In this document: positions 43,844-56,383 of the stretch, piece after piece
Position numbering within the stretch: the stretch's first letter is position 1
How the letters are laid out: the number at the start of each line of letters is the position of its first letter
NCBI GenBank assembly: GCA_028821575.1
Contig: JAPPFW010000002.1
Coordinates: 62,001-126,000, forward strand
Reading direction: 5' to 3'
From: a bacterium
GTDB lineage: Bacteria > Actinomycetota > Acidimicrobiia > Spongiisociales > Spongiisociaceae
DNA length: 64,000 nucleotides
Notes under the pieces: model-generated
What the model saw: the letters and a program-made list of their open reading frames with translations, nothing else
Databases searched by the model: none
Told to the model about the DNA's origin: nothing
Program-made: the position numbers and the translations under genes

Positions 43844-45658
43844 TCAGCGCACTCTTCGCAGAGCGCGTCCCATCGCACCGTCACCCGAGACGGTGATCAC
43901 GAGTTCGTCCATCGCCCTGGTCATGGCCACGTAGAGCAATCGCTTGACCGCGGTCTCCTGCTCAGCTTCGGGAACGTCGCGAACGTAGGCCTGGTTGACG
44001 CCTCCGATCAGAACCCGACTGAACTCGAGACCCTTGAGACCTTGCAGGGTGGAAACCCGAACCTTGTCCCGTACGCTGACAGCCTTGTCACGGTTAGGTT
44101 TGTAACCTCTCTTATCCCTCTCCTGGACGTGGAAGTAGGGAAGTCGCCGCCGCCTGAACTCCTGCTCCAGCTGGTTCTCGAGATCGTGATGGCCGTACAT
44201 GACGGCGATCTCCCCGACGTCCACTCCGTCGTCGAGGAGGCGCTCAACCTCGTCCGCGATTGTCCTGGCCTCGCCCCGGACGTGCGGACAGTCGAGCAAC
44301 CTGGGCATCGGGCCGCTCCGCGGAGCGGCCTCCGGCGAGATCCTTCCACGCACGTCTTCCGACGCGCGGGACTCCGACGACCATGCCGACGCGCCCTCGA
44401 GGAATGTCCACGCCAAAGACAGAATCTCGCGCGTGTTGCGGTAGTTACGCCGGAAGACGGTGGTCCGTCCCCGGCCGGTCACCCCCGGAGGGTTCCAGGT
44501 CATGCTCCTCCGGTACACGTTCTGGGCACTGTCCAGAGCCATGACGAAGTGGCCGGCGCGGTAGGACCGTATGCCGTGTCCGGATGCCCGCAGATCGCGG
44601 CGCGACGGTTTCAGCATCGCGTACGCAAGGTCGAGGCCGGGGTGATCGAAGTCCTGCGCCTCGTCGACCAGAACCACGTCGTACCGCCGGGACTCCGGGA
44701 GCCGGGCCGCCCGCTTCGCCGCCGACCTTCGCAACTCCCCAAAATCGGAGGGGCGCCGCCCGGTTCCCGCCAGATCGTAGGCCAGCCGGTCGACGTTGGT
44801 GACCCTTATCCGCTCGCTCGGGTCAACCATCAACTGCAGCGCATTGGCGAGCAGGCGGTTGTAGCAGAGCAACAGGATCCGGTAGTTGGGGAAGAACCTG
44901 TGCAGGTGGCGGACCCGGTGGGTGAGCACCAGCGTCTTGCCGCTTCCCGCCACTCCGCGCAGGATCCGGTACCCCCAACCCAGGTGTTCGGAGACCCGCT
45001 CCTGCTGCCGGTCCATAACCCGGATCAGATCCTCGGGCGCGATGTCGGGATCCTGGAAGAGAGGCAAGGTTTCGAACCCCTCGGTTCCGGAGCCGACGAC
45101 GACGGGAGAGATGACCACCTCCGGGTTCATCACCGCGCGGGCCCGGCTCTCCTCCTGCTCACTCAGCCCCGGGCCGGCTGTGGCCGCCAGAATCCGCCGG
45201 ATCGCGGGCTGCAGACTGCTCTCTGTCAGATCGGAATCGGCCAGGATGGGCAACTTGGCATCCTTCGGACCCACGGCGGGAACCGTCACCTCGTCGTGGT
45301 CCGGGACTGCCAGGACCGGCTCCACCGGAAGGGACCTGACCAGAGCCCTGTCGATCCCCTTGCGTAGGTACTCGGCACGCTCCGCCACGTCGTCCCGTAT
45401 CCGTACGACCTCCTCCTCGTTGAACGTGCGCCAACCGGGGTGGCGCCTGCGCGTCACGGTCCTGATGCGCGGGGCTTGGACCACAAGGATCCCCGCCCCA
45501 GGATCGAGCAGTTCGAGGTATGGGGTACCCGCGTCCTGGTCCTTGAGCCAGACAGTCGTGTCGTGAGGCGTGAAGTCCCGCAGTGCCCTCGCCACCTGTC
45601 TCAGGCGATCCGGCACCGAGGACCGGCTCGGGATGTTCTCCGGTATGAGGAACGCCAT
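43844..45658 (-). CDS. Superfamily I (UvrD/Rep-like) DNA helicase with degenerate N-terminal nuclease-like region
   Basis: A 604-residue SF1 helicase. Walker A is GVAGSGKT (235-242), the DEAQD box is at 332-336, FRRNYRNTREIL is motif IV, LQGLKGLEFSRVLIGG motif V, and LLYVAMTRAMDEL motif VI. The first 110 residues resemble a NERD-type (nuclease-related) domain but the acidic and EVK-like catalytic residues are not evident (LELLDPGAGILVVQAP). The gene begins 98 bases after the exonuclease-DinG-RecQ fusion on the same strand, so they may be co-expressed, although a -10-like box (TAGGAT, 45668-45673) allows its own start. Confidence 0.82.
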   Translation of the reverse strand: MAFLIPENIPSRSSVPDRLRQVARALRDFTPHDTTVWLKDQDAGTPYLELLDPGAGILVVQAPRIRTVTRRRHPGWRTFNEEEVVRIRDDVAERAEYLRKGIDRALVRSLPVEPVLAVPDHDEVTVPAVGPKDAKLPILADSDLTESSLQPAIRRILAATAGPGLSEQEESRARAVMNPEVVISPVVVGSGTEGFETLPLFQDPDIAPEDLIRVMDRQQERVSEHLGWGYRILRGVAGSGKTLVLTHRVRHLHRFFPNYRILLLCYNRLLANALQLMVDPSERIRVTNVDRLAYDLAGTGRRPSDFGELRRSAAKRAARLPESRRYDVVLVDEAQDFDHPGLDLAYAMLKPSRRDLRASGHGIRSYRAGHFVMALDSAQNVYRRSMTWNPPGVTGRGRTTVFRRNYRNTREILSLAWTFLEGASAWSSESRASEDVRGRISPEAAPRSGPMPRLLDCPHVRGEARTIADEVERLLDDGVDVGEIAVMYGHHDLENQLEQEFRRRRLPYFHVQERDKRGYKPNRDKAVSVRDKVRVSTLQGLKGLEFSRVLIGGVNQAYVRDVPEAEQETAVKRLLYVAMTRAMDELVITVSGDGAMGRALRRVR

Positions 45659-45667
45659 CCGCGAGGC

Positions 45668-45673
45668 ATCCTA
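45668..45673 (-). promoter_or_regulatory. -10 box of the SF1 helicase
   Basis: TAGGAT on the minus strand, nine bases before the ATG at 45656-45658. Confidence 0.3.
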
Positions 45674-45756
45674 CCGGGCAAACGGTCCCGGTGGGCAACC
45701 GAAGCCCCAGGTCAACATGGGTTGGGGGACTACCCGTCCGACGGTCGGGGTTCCTC

Positions 45757-48700
45757 CTACTGCGCGTACCTGCCCGTGAGGAGTTCCCGACCGGCGGCGG
45801 TCAAGCGCAGGCTCGTGTAGACACGACCATCGTATGCCACCTCGACCTCTTCGATGCGGCCGTCGCGGATCGCATCGTCGACCAACTCCTCGACCTGCCG
45901 CCGCTCCAGCATTCCCAGGCGATCGAAGCCGCCATGCAACAGGAGTTGGCGGGGGAGCGGGTGCGGCCCTCCGCCATCACCCTGCAAAGCGCGGATCAGA
46001 TTCAGGCGGGAGAACTGTCCCCGCTCCATATCGTCGACCAGAACCAGGATGGTGAGCAGCGCGGTCTCCTGGATCGCTTCGCGCACGTCGGAGGCCCGGA
46101 TATCGATCCGCTCCCAGGGACGAGGCAGGTCGGGCGTGCAGGCGTCGCACCCGCCACATACCTCGAAGGCCGGATCCGGCTCGCCGAGGTACCTCAACAT
46201 CTCGCGGCGGCGGCACTCCGGGAAACCGTGTGCCAGCCTTCGTGCGCGCCGAGCCCTCTCGCCCATCGTCTCGCGCCGACGGCGGATCAGGCTTCGCAGA
46301 AGGTGCCAGTCGGGTTCGCTTCCGGCCCGACGTTCGAAACTCCATCCGTACCTCCAGCCGGCGAAACCGCAGACACTCCTCTTCTGGAGTTCGAACAGGA
46401 CGGCCTCGATCTCGGGGGGTTCCACGTCGAGCCTCTGGCTCGCTCGGAGGCCGTGGTAGTCGCGTGAACCGGCCGCCATATCGCCGACGATCGACTCGGC
46501 TCGGCGCGCCAGATCCGGTCGCCGGAGCCGAAGATCGCCCATCTGTCCCTCAGTGTCCTCCAGGACGGATATCCGGCCGCGGAGGACAAAGTCACGATGC
46601 CGGCGCAGCGCTCCGACCTGGTCCAGGTAGTGGAGCGCCAGCGCCCTGGCCTGGTCCGGATTGCCGCCCGCGTCCCCGGCCGCCGATCCCTCGCTCCCAG
46701 GATCGATGTAGTTCATCCCGACATCGAGCCCGTTCCACTCTCGCCGGATGTCGTCGAGCCTGGGAACCGAGGACTTCACGAAGAAGTCGTGGATACCGCA
46801 ATCCCTCGGGGTTACCAGCAGCACCGCCGCGCCGGTCTCGGGCCCGCTGCCATCCGCCGCGCCACGGGCCACCCGTCCCGTCTCCTGTACGTACTCCTCG
46901 ATCGAGGCAGGCATCTCCAGATGCACGATGAGGGCGATGTCGGGCTTGTCTATACCGAGGCCGAACGCCTTGGTGGCCACCACCACGTCGATCTCTCCGT
47001 GGCGGAAGGCGTCCTCGGTGTGCTGGCGCTCCGGGTACTCCATCTCGCCGTTGTACGGCCGGACGCGATGACCGAAGGTCCTGAGCAGGCCGGACAGGCG
47101 GGTGGTGTCCCTGACCCTCGGGACATAGACGATGGCGCTCTTGTTGCGAAAGGCCTCGACCACCTGCGCGACCCGTAGCTCCCGGTCACGCCTGTTGCTA
47201 CAGCGCTCCACGTAGTAGCGGATCTCCGGCCGGTTCACCGAGCCGACCAGCGGCTCCGCCGACACACCCATCAACTCCGCGATGTCCTGGAGCACCTGGG
47301 AGGTGGCGGTGGCGGTCACTGCCAGAACCGGCAACCGGCCGCCGGTCACCTCGGCGATCGCCCTCGGGATCATCGCATACTCCGGCCGGAAGGAGTGACC
47401 CCACATCGATATGCAGTGGGCCTCGTCCACCGCCACGCGGGCCACGTCGACACCCGCCAGCCACGCCCGGAACAGCGGCGACCAGAGCCGTTCCGGACTC
47501 ACGTACAGCAGCTTGATGTGTCCGCCCGCCGCAGCCCGCAGGATCGCCTCCTGCTCCGCCTGACCCACCCCCGCATAGATGGCCGCGGCTTCGGTGACCC
47601 CACGGGCGCGCAGGTTGTCGACCTGGTCTCGCATCAGCGCGATGAGCGGCGACACCACCAGGGTCACTCCCGGTGACACCAGGGCGGGAATCTGGTAGGT
47701 GACCGACTTCCCGGAGCCGGTCGGGAGGACAGCCACCGTGTCCTCGCCGCGCATGAACCGGGTCATGATCGTCCGCTGGCCGGGGCGCCACTTGTCGAAT
47801 CCCAGCCACTGCCGGGCTGTCTCCAAGACCCGGTCGATGACTTCGCCGTCGGAGAGGTCATGCGCATCCACCCGGAGTGCAGCACGGGACAGCGTCTCGA
47901 CACCCGGGATCCGGCCGATCCGTTCCCACCGATCGGAGTCGAGGGCGATGTCCAGATGGTCGGTAATCGCGGCGTACGCTTCGCCCGGAGTATCGACATC
48001 CCTCCGGGCAGGTGGCCCGGAGAGGCTACGGAGCAGGACATCGCGGTAGGGAACCGGGCGGCGCAGCCGGTTGTCGAGCACAACTGTCGCCCCCCGATCG
48101 TCCTCCCTCCGGATGAGCCGTCCCACACCCTGCGCGAAGGCGATGGCCGCCCTCGGCACCATGTATTCGGCGAAGGGATCCCTCCCCGCCAGCTCGAGAA
48201 ACTCCGTCCGGGCGCTCACGACAGGATCGCCGATCGAGTCGAAGGGCACCTTCTCAATCAGCAGCAGCCTGAGCGCGTCCCCCGGAATATCGACGCCCTC
48301 CCAGAAGGATCTGAGTCCCAGGAGGCATGCCGGCTGGTTGCCTCGCATCCGCTCGACCAACGCCGGCGATGAGGCGTCTCCCTGCGCCAGAAGCTCTATT
48401 CCCACCGGGGCCAGGTGTGAACGGGAGTGGTCCCGTACGTAGTCGAGCCGGGCCCGCGCCGTCATCAGAGCCATCCCTCCGCCATCCGCTGCAACGAAGA
48501 GTCGAGGGATCTCCGTGGCTTCGATCTCCGTGAAGCGGTCCATCAGCCCACCGCGGGGTGCGGGCAGGTAGTCGGTCAGGAGGAGCAGATGCTGCTCGGA
48601 GAGCCTCTCGAAGGGTGTGCCGATCACCCTGGACTCCGTGTTGCCGAGTCCGAGCCGACCGATCAGGTAGCCGAAGTCGTCACCGGAACGCAGGGTGGCC

Positions 48701-50877
48701 GAGGTCAGCACGACCGCGTGGGCCCGATCCCAAAGATCGGCCAGCAGCCCTGCCACCGAGAGGGGAGCGCGCCGCAGCGACCACCGCCAGCGTCCCGGCG
48801 GGATGCTCGCCGCGGCGCCATCGAGATCATCCTCAGGAACTCCGCCGTCGGTTGCCTCGAACGAGACCTCGGCTACGTTGATCCACTCGACCAACTCATG
48901 CTCGGCGAGGTGATCGTCGAAGAGGCGCAGCTGGCCTGCCGCCCTCAGCACCGAGTCGACGAGCTGGTTCGCATCCCGGACCTCGCGGACGAGACGGTAT
49001 ATCTCGTCCTCCAACGCGTCGCGACGGTAACGGCCGGCCGGATTCTCCGGCACCGTGATCCCGTCGAGGGCGCCGATCACCTCGCGCAATGCGCTCCTCA
49101 TAGCGCCACCCGTCCGGAGGACCTCCCTGTATGCAGCGTGGCGGGTGTCCACTCCCCGGCGGATGCGGTACGCGGCGCCGTAACGGACCGCCTGTTCCCG
49201 CGACACGCCGGTCCGGTCTCGCAGGTAGTCGGTGAGGGGGGTCGAGAAGCGCTCGATAGAAGCCCGCGCGGCGGCCGTGGCAGTCCGGATCCTATCGATC
49301 CTCGGGTCCCCGATTCCCGCTCCGGTAGCGGTCGCCAGCCTTACCGCTAGACCGCGCCGGACCCGGCTGTCCCATAGGGCGTCGCACAACTGCTCGAGTT
49401 GCTCTCTACTGACCTCCAGGGTGGCCGCCGCGGTGGCCGAGTCCTCCAAGCCGTGGGCCTCGTCGATCACGAGGTTGAAGCGGTTCTCCTCGAGTTCCGG
49501 ACCCGTGGCCAGCAGTGCATGGTTCAGGACCGCCACGTGGGCCGTCTTGAGGGCTTGTAGAGCCCGGCGATGGAAGTCAAGTGCGTCGAGAGGGGTCAGA
49601 ATCAGGCCCGGGCGGGTGTCTACCCGGAGCTTCCACCGGAAGAACCGCAGGGGACGCAACCGGGCCGCTACCGCTGCCGTTCGCAGATCGGCCCAATCAC
49701 CGGTCGGGGTTTCGGACACCCAGCCGCTGATTATGGCCAGGGACAGGGCAACCGGGTTCAGGGCGGGATTCCGCTGCGACTCTCCTTCGAGACCGGCGAG
49801 CTCGGCATCGAGCGCGTTGAGGCTGATGTAGTTCTGCCGTCCCTTCAGCACCACCGTCGAGAACGGACCGATCTCCTCCTTCAGTTCCTCCAACGTTGCC
49901 AGGATCTGGTCCTGCAGCACCCGGGAGTGCGGGGTGATCACCGATGTACGGCCGGACGCTCTTGCCATCTCGATCGCGGGGACCAGGTACGCGAGAGTCT
50001 TGCCGGTACCGGTCGGCACCTCGATCATCCAGCGCGAGCCGGAACTCGACAAAGCTCTTGCCACCAGTCCGGCCATCTCGGCCTGCTGGGAGCGAGGAGT
50101 CCTAGCGCCGGTCATGAGCCGGCCACCCGATTGGAACCACCGGACCACCGTCCCGATGTCGAAGCGCCCCGTGGGCTGCGAGCGGGCGCCCCCGGCCGCC
50201 GGGGGAACCACATCTGCCAGAGAGGGCGGGTCGGTTTCCGGAGCCAGGAACCGGGACCACGGATGACCCGCCACACCGAGGACCCATCGCTGCAGGCGTC
50301 GCGCCGGGGTGGTCCGGTCCAAGTCTTCCAGCAGTCCGACCATGATCGACCGGGTCATCCGTGAGTCGTTCAGTGCGTCGTGGCGGTCCCGGGCCGCAAC
50401 CCCGTACAGGTGAGCCAGTTCATCGAGGCTCCGACCCACTGGCGGAGAGATACCATCGACGCCCGGGATCGGCGAACCGGCCCTCGGAAACACGACGTGC
50501 GCCAACTCCAGCGTGTCGAGACGGGACCCGGCCGGTACATCCAGGTCAGCCGCAGCCGCGGCCGCCTCGAGGACCGGGAAGTCGTAGCCGAAGCCGTTGT
50601 GGGCGATCATCGGCCGGTTTCCCACCCAGTCGAAGAACTCGGCCAGGACGTGCTCCGGTGGTGGTGCACCGGCAAGCTCTCCGTACTCCAACCCGGTCAG
50701 CTCGGTGATCCGCTGTGGCAGCCTCCGCTGCGGACGGACCAGACTCTCGAACGAATCCACCTCACCGGCTGCCGACGCCGCAACCGCGCCGACCTGGATG
50801 ATCTCGTGCTCGGCCGTCTCGGGCCGGTCCGCGTTCGTCTCCAAGTCGAAAACGACGTACTCACCCGAGATGCTCAC
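45757..50877 (-). CDS. Three-part fusion: DEDD exonuclease - DinG helicase - RecQ helicase
   Basis: A 1706-residue single frame. (1) Residues 1-185: DnaQ-like 3'-5' exonuclease with YVVFDLETN (D11, E13), IAHNGFGYDF and HDALNDSRM. (2) About 250-960: DinG/XPD-family helicase; Walker A EVPTGTGKT (286-294), DEAH 472-475; the Fe-S cysteines of E. coli DinG are absent (KGRQNYISLN has no Cys), as in Firmicute DinG. (3) About 1025-1706: RecQ; Walker A PTGSGKS ending at 1058, DEAH 1151-1154, motif VI QETGRVARG, zinc site C1555/C1574/C1577/C1580 and a winged-helix end. Start GTG 50877 is chosen because the exonuclease begins there and a TATCCT box lies nine bases upstream. Each domain looks catalytically complete. 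Divergent from uvrA. Confidence 0.88.
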   Translation of the reverse strand: MSISGEYVVFDLETNADRPETAEHEIIQVGAVAASAAGEVDSFESLVRPQRRLPQRITELTGLEYGELAGAPPPEHVLAEFFDWVGNRPMIAHNGFGYDFPVLEAAAAAADLDVPAGSRLDTLELAHVVFPRAGSPIPGVDGISPPVGRSLDELAHLYGVAARDRHDALNDSRMTRSIMVGLLEDLDRTTPARRLQRWVLGVAGHPWSRFLAPETDPPSLADVVPPAAGGARSQPTGRFDIGTVVRWFQSGGRLMTGARTPRSQQAEMAGLVARALSSSGSRWMIEVPTGTGKTLAYLVPAIEMARASGRTSVITPHSRVLQDQILATLEELKEEIGPFSTVVLKGRQNYISLNALDAELAGLEGESQRNPALNPVALSLAIISGWVSETPTGDWADLRTAAVAARLRPLRFFRWKLRVDTRPGLILTPLDALDFHRRALQALKTAHVAVLNHALLATGPELEENRFNLVIDEAHGLEDSATAAATLEVSREQLEQLCDALWDSRVRRGLAVRLATATGAGIGDPRIDRIRTATAAARASIERFSTPLTDYLRDRTGVSREQAVRYGAAYRIRRGVDTRHAAYREVLRTGGAMRSALREVIGALDGITVPENPAGRYRRDALEDEIYRLVREVRDANQLVDSVLRAAGQLRLFDDHLAEHELVEWINVAEVSFEATDGGVPEDDLDGAAASIPPGRWRWSLRRAPLSVAGLLADLWDRAHAVVLTSATLRSGDDFGYLIGRLGLGNTESRVIGTPFERLSEQHLLLLTDYLPAPRGGLMDRFTEIEATEIPRLFVAADGGGMALMTARARLDYVRDHSRSHLAPVGIELLAQGDASSPALVERMRGNQPACLLGLRSFWEGVDIPGDALRLLLIEKVPFDSIGDPVVSARTEFLELAGRDPFAEYMVPRAAIAFAQGVGRLIRREDDRGATVVLDNRLRRPVPYRDVLLRSLSGPPARRDVDTPGEAYAAITDHLDIALDSDRWERIGRIPGVETLSRAALRVDAHDLSDGEVIDRVLETARQWLGFDKWRPGQRTIMTRFMRGEDTVAVLPTGSGKSVTYQIPALVSPGVTLVVSPLIALMRDQVDNLRARGVTEAAAIYAGVGQAEQEAILRAAAGGHIKLLYVSPERLWSPLFRAWLAGVDVARVAVDEAHCISMWGHSFRPEYAMIPRAIAEVTGGRLPVLAVTATATSQVLQDIAELMGVSAEPLVGSVNRPEIRYYVERCSNRRDRELRVAQVVEAFRNKSAIVYVPRVRDTTRLSGLLRTFGHRVRPYNGEMEYPERQHTEDAFRHGEIDVVVATKAFGLGIDKPDIALIVHLEMPASIEEYVQETGRVARGAADGSGPETGAAVLLVTPRDCGIHDFFVKSSVPRLDDIRREWNGLDVGMNYIDPGSEGSAAGDAGGNPDQARALALHYLDQVGALRRHRDFVLRGRISVLEDTEGQMGDLRLRRPDLARRAESIVGDMAAGSRDYHGLRASQRLDVEPPEIEAVLFELQKRSVCGFAGWRYGWSFERRAGSEPDWHLLRSLIRRRRETMGERARRARRLAHGFPECRRREMLRYLGEPDPAFEVCGGCDACTPDLPRPWERIDIRASDVREAIQETALLTILVLVDDMERGQFSRLNLIRALQGDGGGPHPLPRQLLLHGGFDRLGMLERRQVEELVDDAIRDGRIEEVEVAYDGRVYTSLRLTAAGRELLTGRYAQ

Positions 50878-50886
50878 AAGTAGGCG

Positions 50887-50892
50887 AGGATA
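50887..50892 (-). promoter_or_regulatory. -10 box of the exonuclease-DinG-RecQ gene
   Basis: TATCCT on the minus strand, nine bases before the GTG start. Confidence 0.35.
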
Positions 50893-50999
50893 CAGGTGCG
50901 ACCAGGTGTCAGCTCTCAGGTCTCCGGGAACGAACGCCACCAGCCACGGGACGAACAAGTAACGACCTAGCCCAAAGCAACCGAGAACACTGCCACCCT

Positions 51000-51113
51000 C
51001 CCAGCCACCACCGGCACCTAATGGGGATCCACCAACCACTGCGAGACAGTCAGGTCCACTACCGCCAGAACTGGATCCCCGACACCTAACCACAGAACAC
51101 TGACCACTACACT
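51000..51113. repeat. CCAC-rich low-complexity tract before uvrA
   Basis: Irregular units such as CCACCAACCACTG, GGTCCACTACC and ACACTGACCACTAC. The sequence GGGGATCC (51019-51026) and its inverse GGATCCCC (51072-51079) flank its middle. The tract runs into TACACT (51108-51113), a plausible -10 box for uvrA that would leave a 5' UTR of about 37 bases. Confidence 0.5.
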
Positions 51114-51156
51114 GCTCTCGCCACCACCGCTTCCCCCAGCAGACCACCCGGGCACG

Positions 51157-53973
<2,817 letters not shown>

Positions 53974-54004
53974 CCTATTCCCGAACCGGACGGAGGCACG
54001 AGCG

Positions 54005-54553
54005 ATGTTCATGGACCTCGAGTTGGCTCTCGGCGGGGAGTTCGGACCGACCGACCGGTCCTACTGGGTGGTATCAGGTCGCCTTGCGGCCGGCGGCTAT
54101 CCCAACCCCGACCCGTGGAACGACAAGGTCGGCCAGTTGCTCGATGCCGGTATCAACCTGTTCGTCAACCTGACCCAGGACTACCCGGGCGGTACCGACG
54201 CCCACATGAACCGTTACGACATCCGGGCGGCCGACCATCACGCGGTGGTGGTACGTCGAGAGATCACGGACCTCGGGACCACGACGAAATCCGAGATGGT
54301 CACCACACTCGACCTGATCGACCGGCACCTCCAGCACGGCTGCAACGTCTACGTGCATTGCTGGGGCGGGATCGGGCGCACCGGAATAGTGGTGGGATGC
54401 TGGCTACGCAGGCACGGATACGCCGGCACGGACGACGTGATCGACCTCCTCCAGACTCTCCGCCGCTCGGGGAACCGCAAGAGCGGCCACGTACCTTCCC
54501 CCCAGACCGGAGCCCAGAGAAGCATGGTGCAGGCCTGGAGAGCGGGGGCATGA
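54005..54553 (+). CDS. Tyrosine/dual-specificity phosphatase-like protein
   Basis: A 182-residue cysteine phosphatase. The P-loop is HCWGGIGRTG with His118, Cys119 and Arg125 in the CX5R pattern; the general-acid aspartate is probably D89 in REITDLG. It resembles the small protein-tyrosine-phosphatase-like family of bacteria that act on protein phosphotyrosine or inositol phosphates. ATG 54005 has GGAGG upstream. The methyltransferase gene follows after 45 bases. Confidence 0.82.
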   Translation: MFMDLELALGGEFGPTDRSYWVVSGRLAAGGYPNPDPWNDKVGQLLDAGINLFVNLTQDYPGGTDAHMNRYDIRAADHHAVVVRREITDLGTTTKSEMVTTLDLIDRHLQHGCNVYVHCWGGIGRTGIVVGCWLRRHGYAGTDDVIDLLQTLRRSGNRKSGHVPSPQTGAQRSMVQAWRAGA

Positions 54554-54598
54554 TCCGGCGTCCGTATCAGCGACCCGGCTGACGCACCGTTGCCGCGC

Positions 54599-55297
54599 AT
54601 GGACGAGTGGAACCGACTCGCTGATTGGTGGCTGCTGGAAGCCGATGACCCGGCCTACCGGGAGGAAGTGGTCCCGATCTTCCTCGAGGTTCTGGCGCCG
54701 GTCCGGGACCAGGTCCTGCTGGATCTCGGATGCGGGGACGGCCGCTTGCAGAACCTGCTCGCGGCGCGGGGCGCAGTGGTGATCGGGGTGGACCTCAACA
54801 TCGATCTGGCGGGGATCGCCGCTCGCAGTCACCCGGTCTTCCTGAACCGCCTACCGGAACTGGCATGCGTGAAGGACGCAGCGGTCGATGGGACCTACGT
54901 CGTACTGGCGCTCGAACACTTCGAGAACGCCGAACGGTTCTTCGCCGAGACCGCCAGGGTGACCCGGCCGGAGGGAACGCTGACCGCGGTCATCAACCAT
55001 CCGGTCTACACGGCACCGCATTCGGGGCCGGTGCTCGACCCGACCGACGGCGAACTCTTCTGGAGGTTCGGCGACTACTTGAACACGGGCCGCACGCGGG
55101 ACCCGGCCGGAGACCGGTTCGTCGAGTTCATCCACCGACCGATCGGAACTTTGCTCACCCAGGCCGCCGCAGCCGGGTGGTCCCTCGAAGAGGTGGTGGA
55201 GCAGGGGGTGGGTTCACACGCCGCGTCCAGGGATCCGATCCTCGCCAAGCATCGCGGCATCCCCCATCTCATGGCACTCCGCTGGCGGCGAGAGTAG
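54599..55297 (+). CDS. Class I SAM-dependent methyltransferase
   Basis: A 232-residue Rossmann-fold methyltransferase. Motif I is LLDLGCGDGRLQNLLA with the acidic partner VIGVDLN at the end of strand 2; YVVLALEHFENAERFFAETARVTRPEG is motif IV-V. The N-terminal WWLLEADDPAYREEV is typical of UbiE/Methyltransf_11-type enzymes. Substrate unknown. A TTG nine bases earlier is possible, but ATG 54599 is the simpler start. Confidence 0.8.
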   Translation: MDEWNRLADWWLLEADDPAYREEVVPIFLEVLAPVRDQVLLDLGCGDGRLQNLLAARGAVVIGVDLNIDLAGIAARSHPVFLNRLPELACVKDAAVDGTYVVLALEHFENAERFFAETARVTRPEGTLTAVINHPVYTAPHSGPVLDPTDGELFWRFGDYLNTGRTRDPAGDRFVEFIHRPIGTLLTQAAAAGWSLEEVVEQGVGSHAASRDPILAKHRGIPHLMALRWRRE

Positions 55298-55372
55298 CGC
55301 CGGACGCTGACCGCGCCCCAGCCACGCAAGACCACACCCGACATCCGACACCTCGGCTCGCCGCCGCCACGC

Positions 55373-55416
55373 GAAGACCCGGCTCCTCGTGAAAATCGAT
55401 AAGGAGCCGGGTCTTC
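55373..55416. terminator. Perfect 15-bp stem bidirectional terminator
   Basis: GAAGACCCGGCTCCT (55373-55387) pairs fully with AGGAGCCGGGTCTTC (55402-55416) around a 14-base loop. It lies between the convergent methyltransferase and betaine-binding protein genes. It is the strongest hairpin I noticed in the window and would end transcription from both sides. Confidence 0.8.
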
Positions 55417-55441
55417 CGTTAGCTGTCTTGTTTCCGGACTG

Positions 55442-56383
55442 TCAGCCGGCGGATCGCGCTTGCGCCAGCCAGTCGTCGACCTGGGCGCGGTTGGCAGCTA
55501 TCCACGCTTCGGCGTCGGCCGCGACATCAGCCTCGGAGTACTCCTCGGCTGCAGCCATCTTGGCGTTCTGGGCCGCGATGTCACCCAGCGGAATGGCCAC
55601 TACCTCGAGCAGGCGCCTGATATCCGGGTTGTCATCCAGGAAGTTGGTGTTGGCCACCGCTCGGATGTGATTGACGTTGGTCTGCAGCCAGACTGCATTC
55701 TGCCCCTCAACCAGGACCGTGTTGGTCCAGTTGGGCGTCCAGGCATAGAACAGTGCCGGCTCACCGGCATTCACCTTGTCCACAACGCCCGTAGCCAGGT
55801 CGTCGTAGGTGCCGGAGATCTGCTCCACCCTCGAGCCCCAACTCTCATTGGCGATCTGGTCGTTGATAGCAGATTCGCATCCCCATCCGACGTTGCATCC
55901 GATGAGGTCGGCCTTACCGTCGCCGTCACCGTCGAAGACACCTGCGTTGGCGGCCACACCGTCCATCGAGGTTATTCCAAGGCTGTCAGCCGTGGCCTTG
56001 TCGATCATGAGGCCGTCGGTTGCCCCATGGGCTACCGACCAGCCGATCTCCTCGATGGGCAGATCGACCTCCTGGCCCGTGACGTTCTCCCCTTCCAGGT
56101 AGATCTCGTGGAGGGGGAACCACCCGTTGGCCCACAGATCGTACTGCCCGGCGGCCAACGCCGGATAGAACGAGTAGGGGCTGAGGGTGGCGGCTGCCGG
56201 ATCGGTGACCTCGTGCCCGAGCTCCTCGATCAGTTGCGCGTAGATGGCCGCCTGCATGTAGCCGGAGCTCCAGTTGGCCCGCGCTATGGACACGGGGCCA
56301 CCTTCATCTTGCACGCCGCATGCCGAAAGCATCAGCACGAAAGCCGCTAACGCGGCGATCAGTGTGCTCGATCTCTTGATCAC
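55442..56383 (-). CDS. Glycine betaine/proline-type substrate-binding lipoprotein (ProX/OpuAC)
   Basis: A 313-residue type II periplasmic-binding protein. A signal peptide ends in the lipobox LSAC with lipidated Cys22, so it is tethered outside the membrane. Tryptophans that form the quaternary-amine cage in ProX-like proteins are visible in ANWSSGY, LWANGWFPLHE, NVGWGCES and YAWTPNW. The GTG start overlaps the stop of the BCCT gene by four bases and has GAGGTGA upstream, so the two are co-translated. There is no ABC permease or ATPase here, which is odd for this family. The same fold and motifs make up the N-terminal half of the channel protein at 58366. Confidence 0.9.
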   Translation of the reverse strand: MIKRSSTLIAALAAFVLMLSACGVQDEGGPVSIARANWSSGYMQAAIYAQLIEELGHEVTDPAAATLSPYSFYPALAAGQYDLWANGWFPLHEIYLEGENVTGQEVDLPIEEIGWSVAHGATDGLMIDKATADSLGITSMDGVAANAGVFDGDGDGKADLIGCNVGWGCESAINDQIANESWGSRVEQISGTYDDLATGVVDKVNAGEPALFYAWTPNWTNTVLVEGQNAVWLQTNVNHIRAVANTNFLDDNPDIRRLLEVVAIPLGDIAAQNAKMAAAEEYSEADVAADAEAWIAANRAQVDDWLAQARSAG

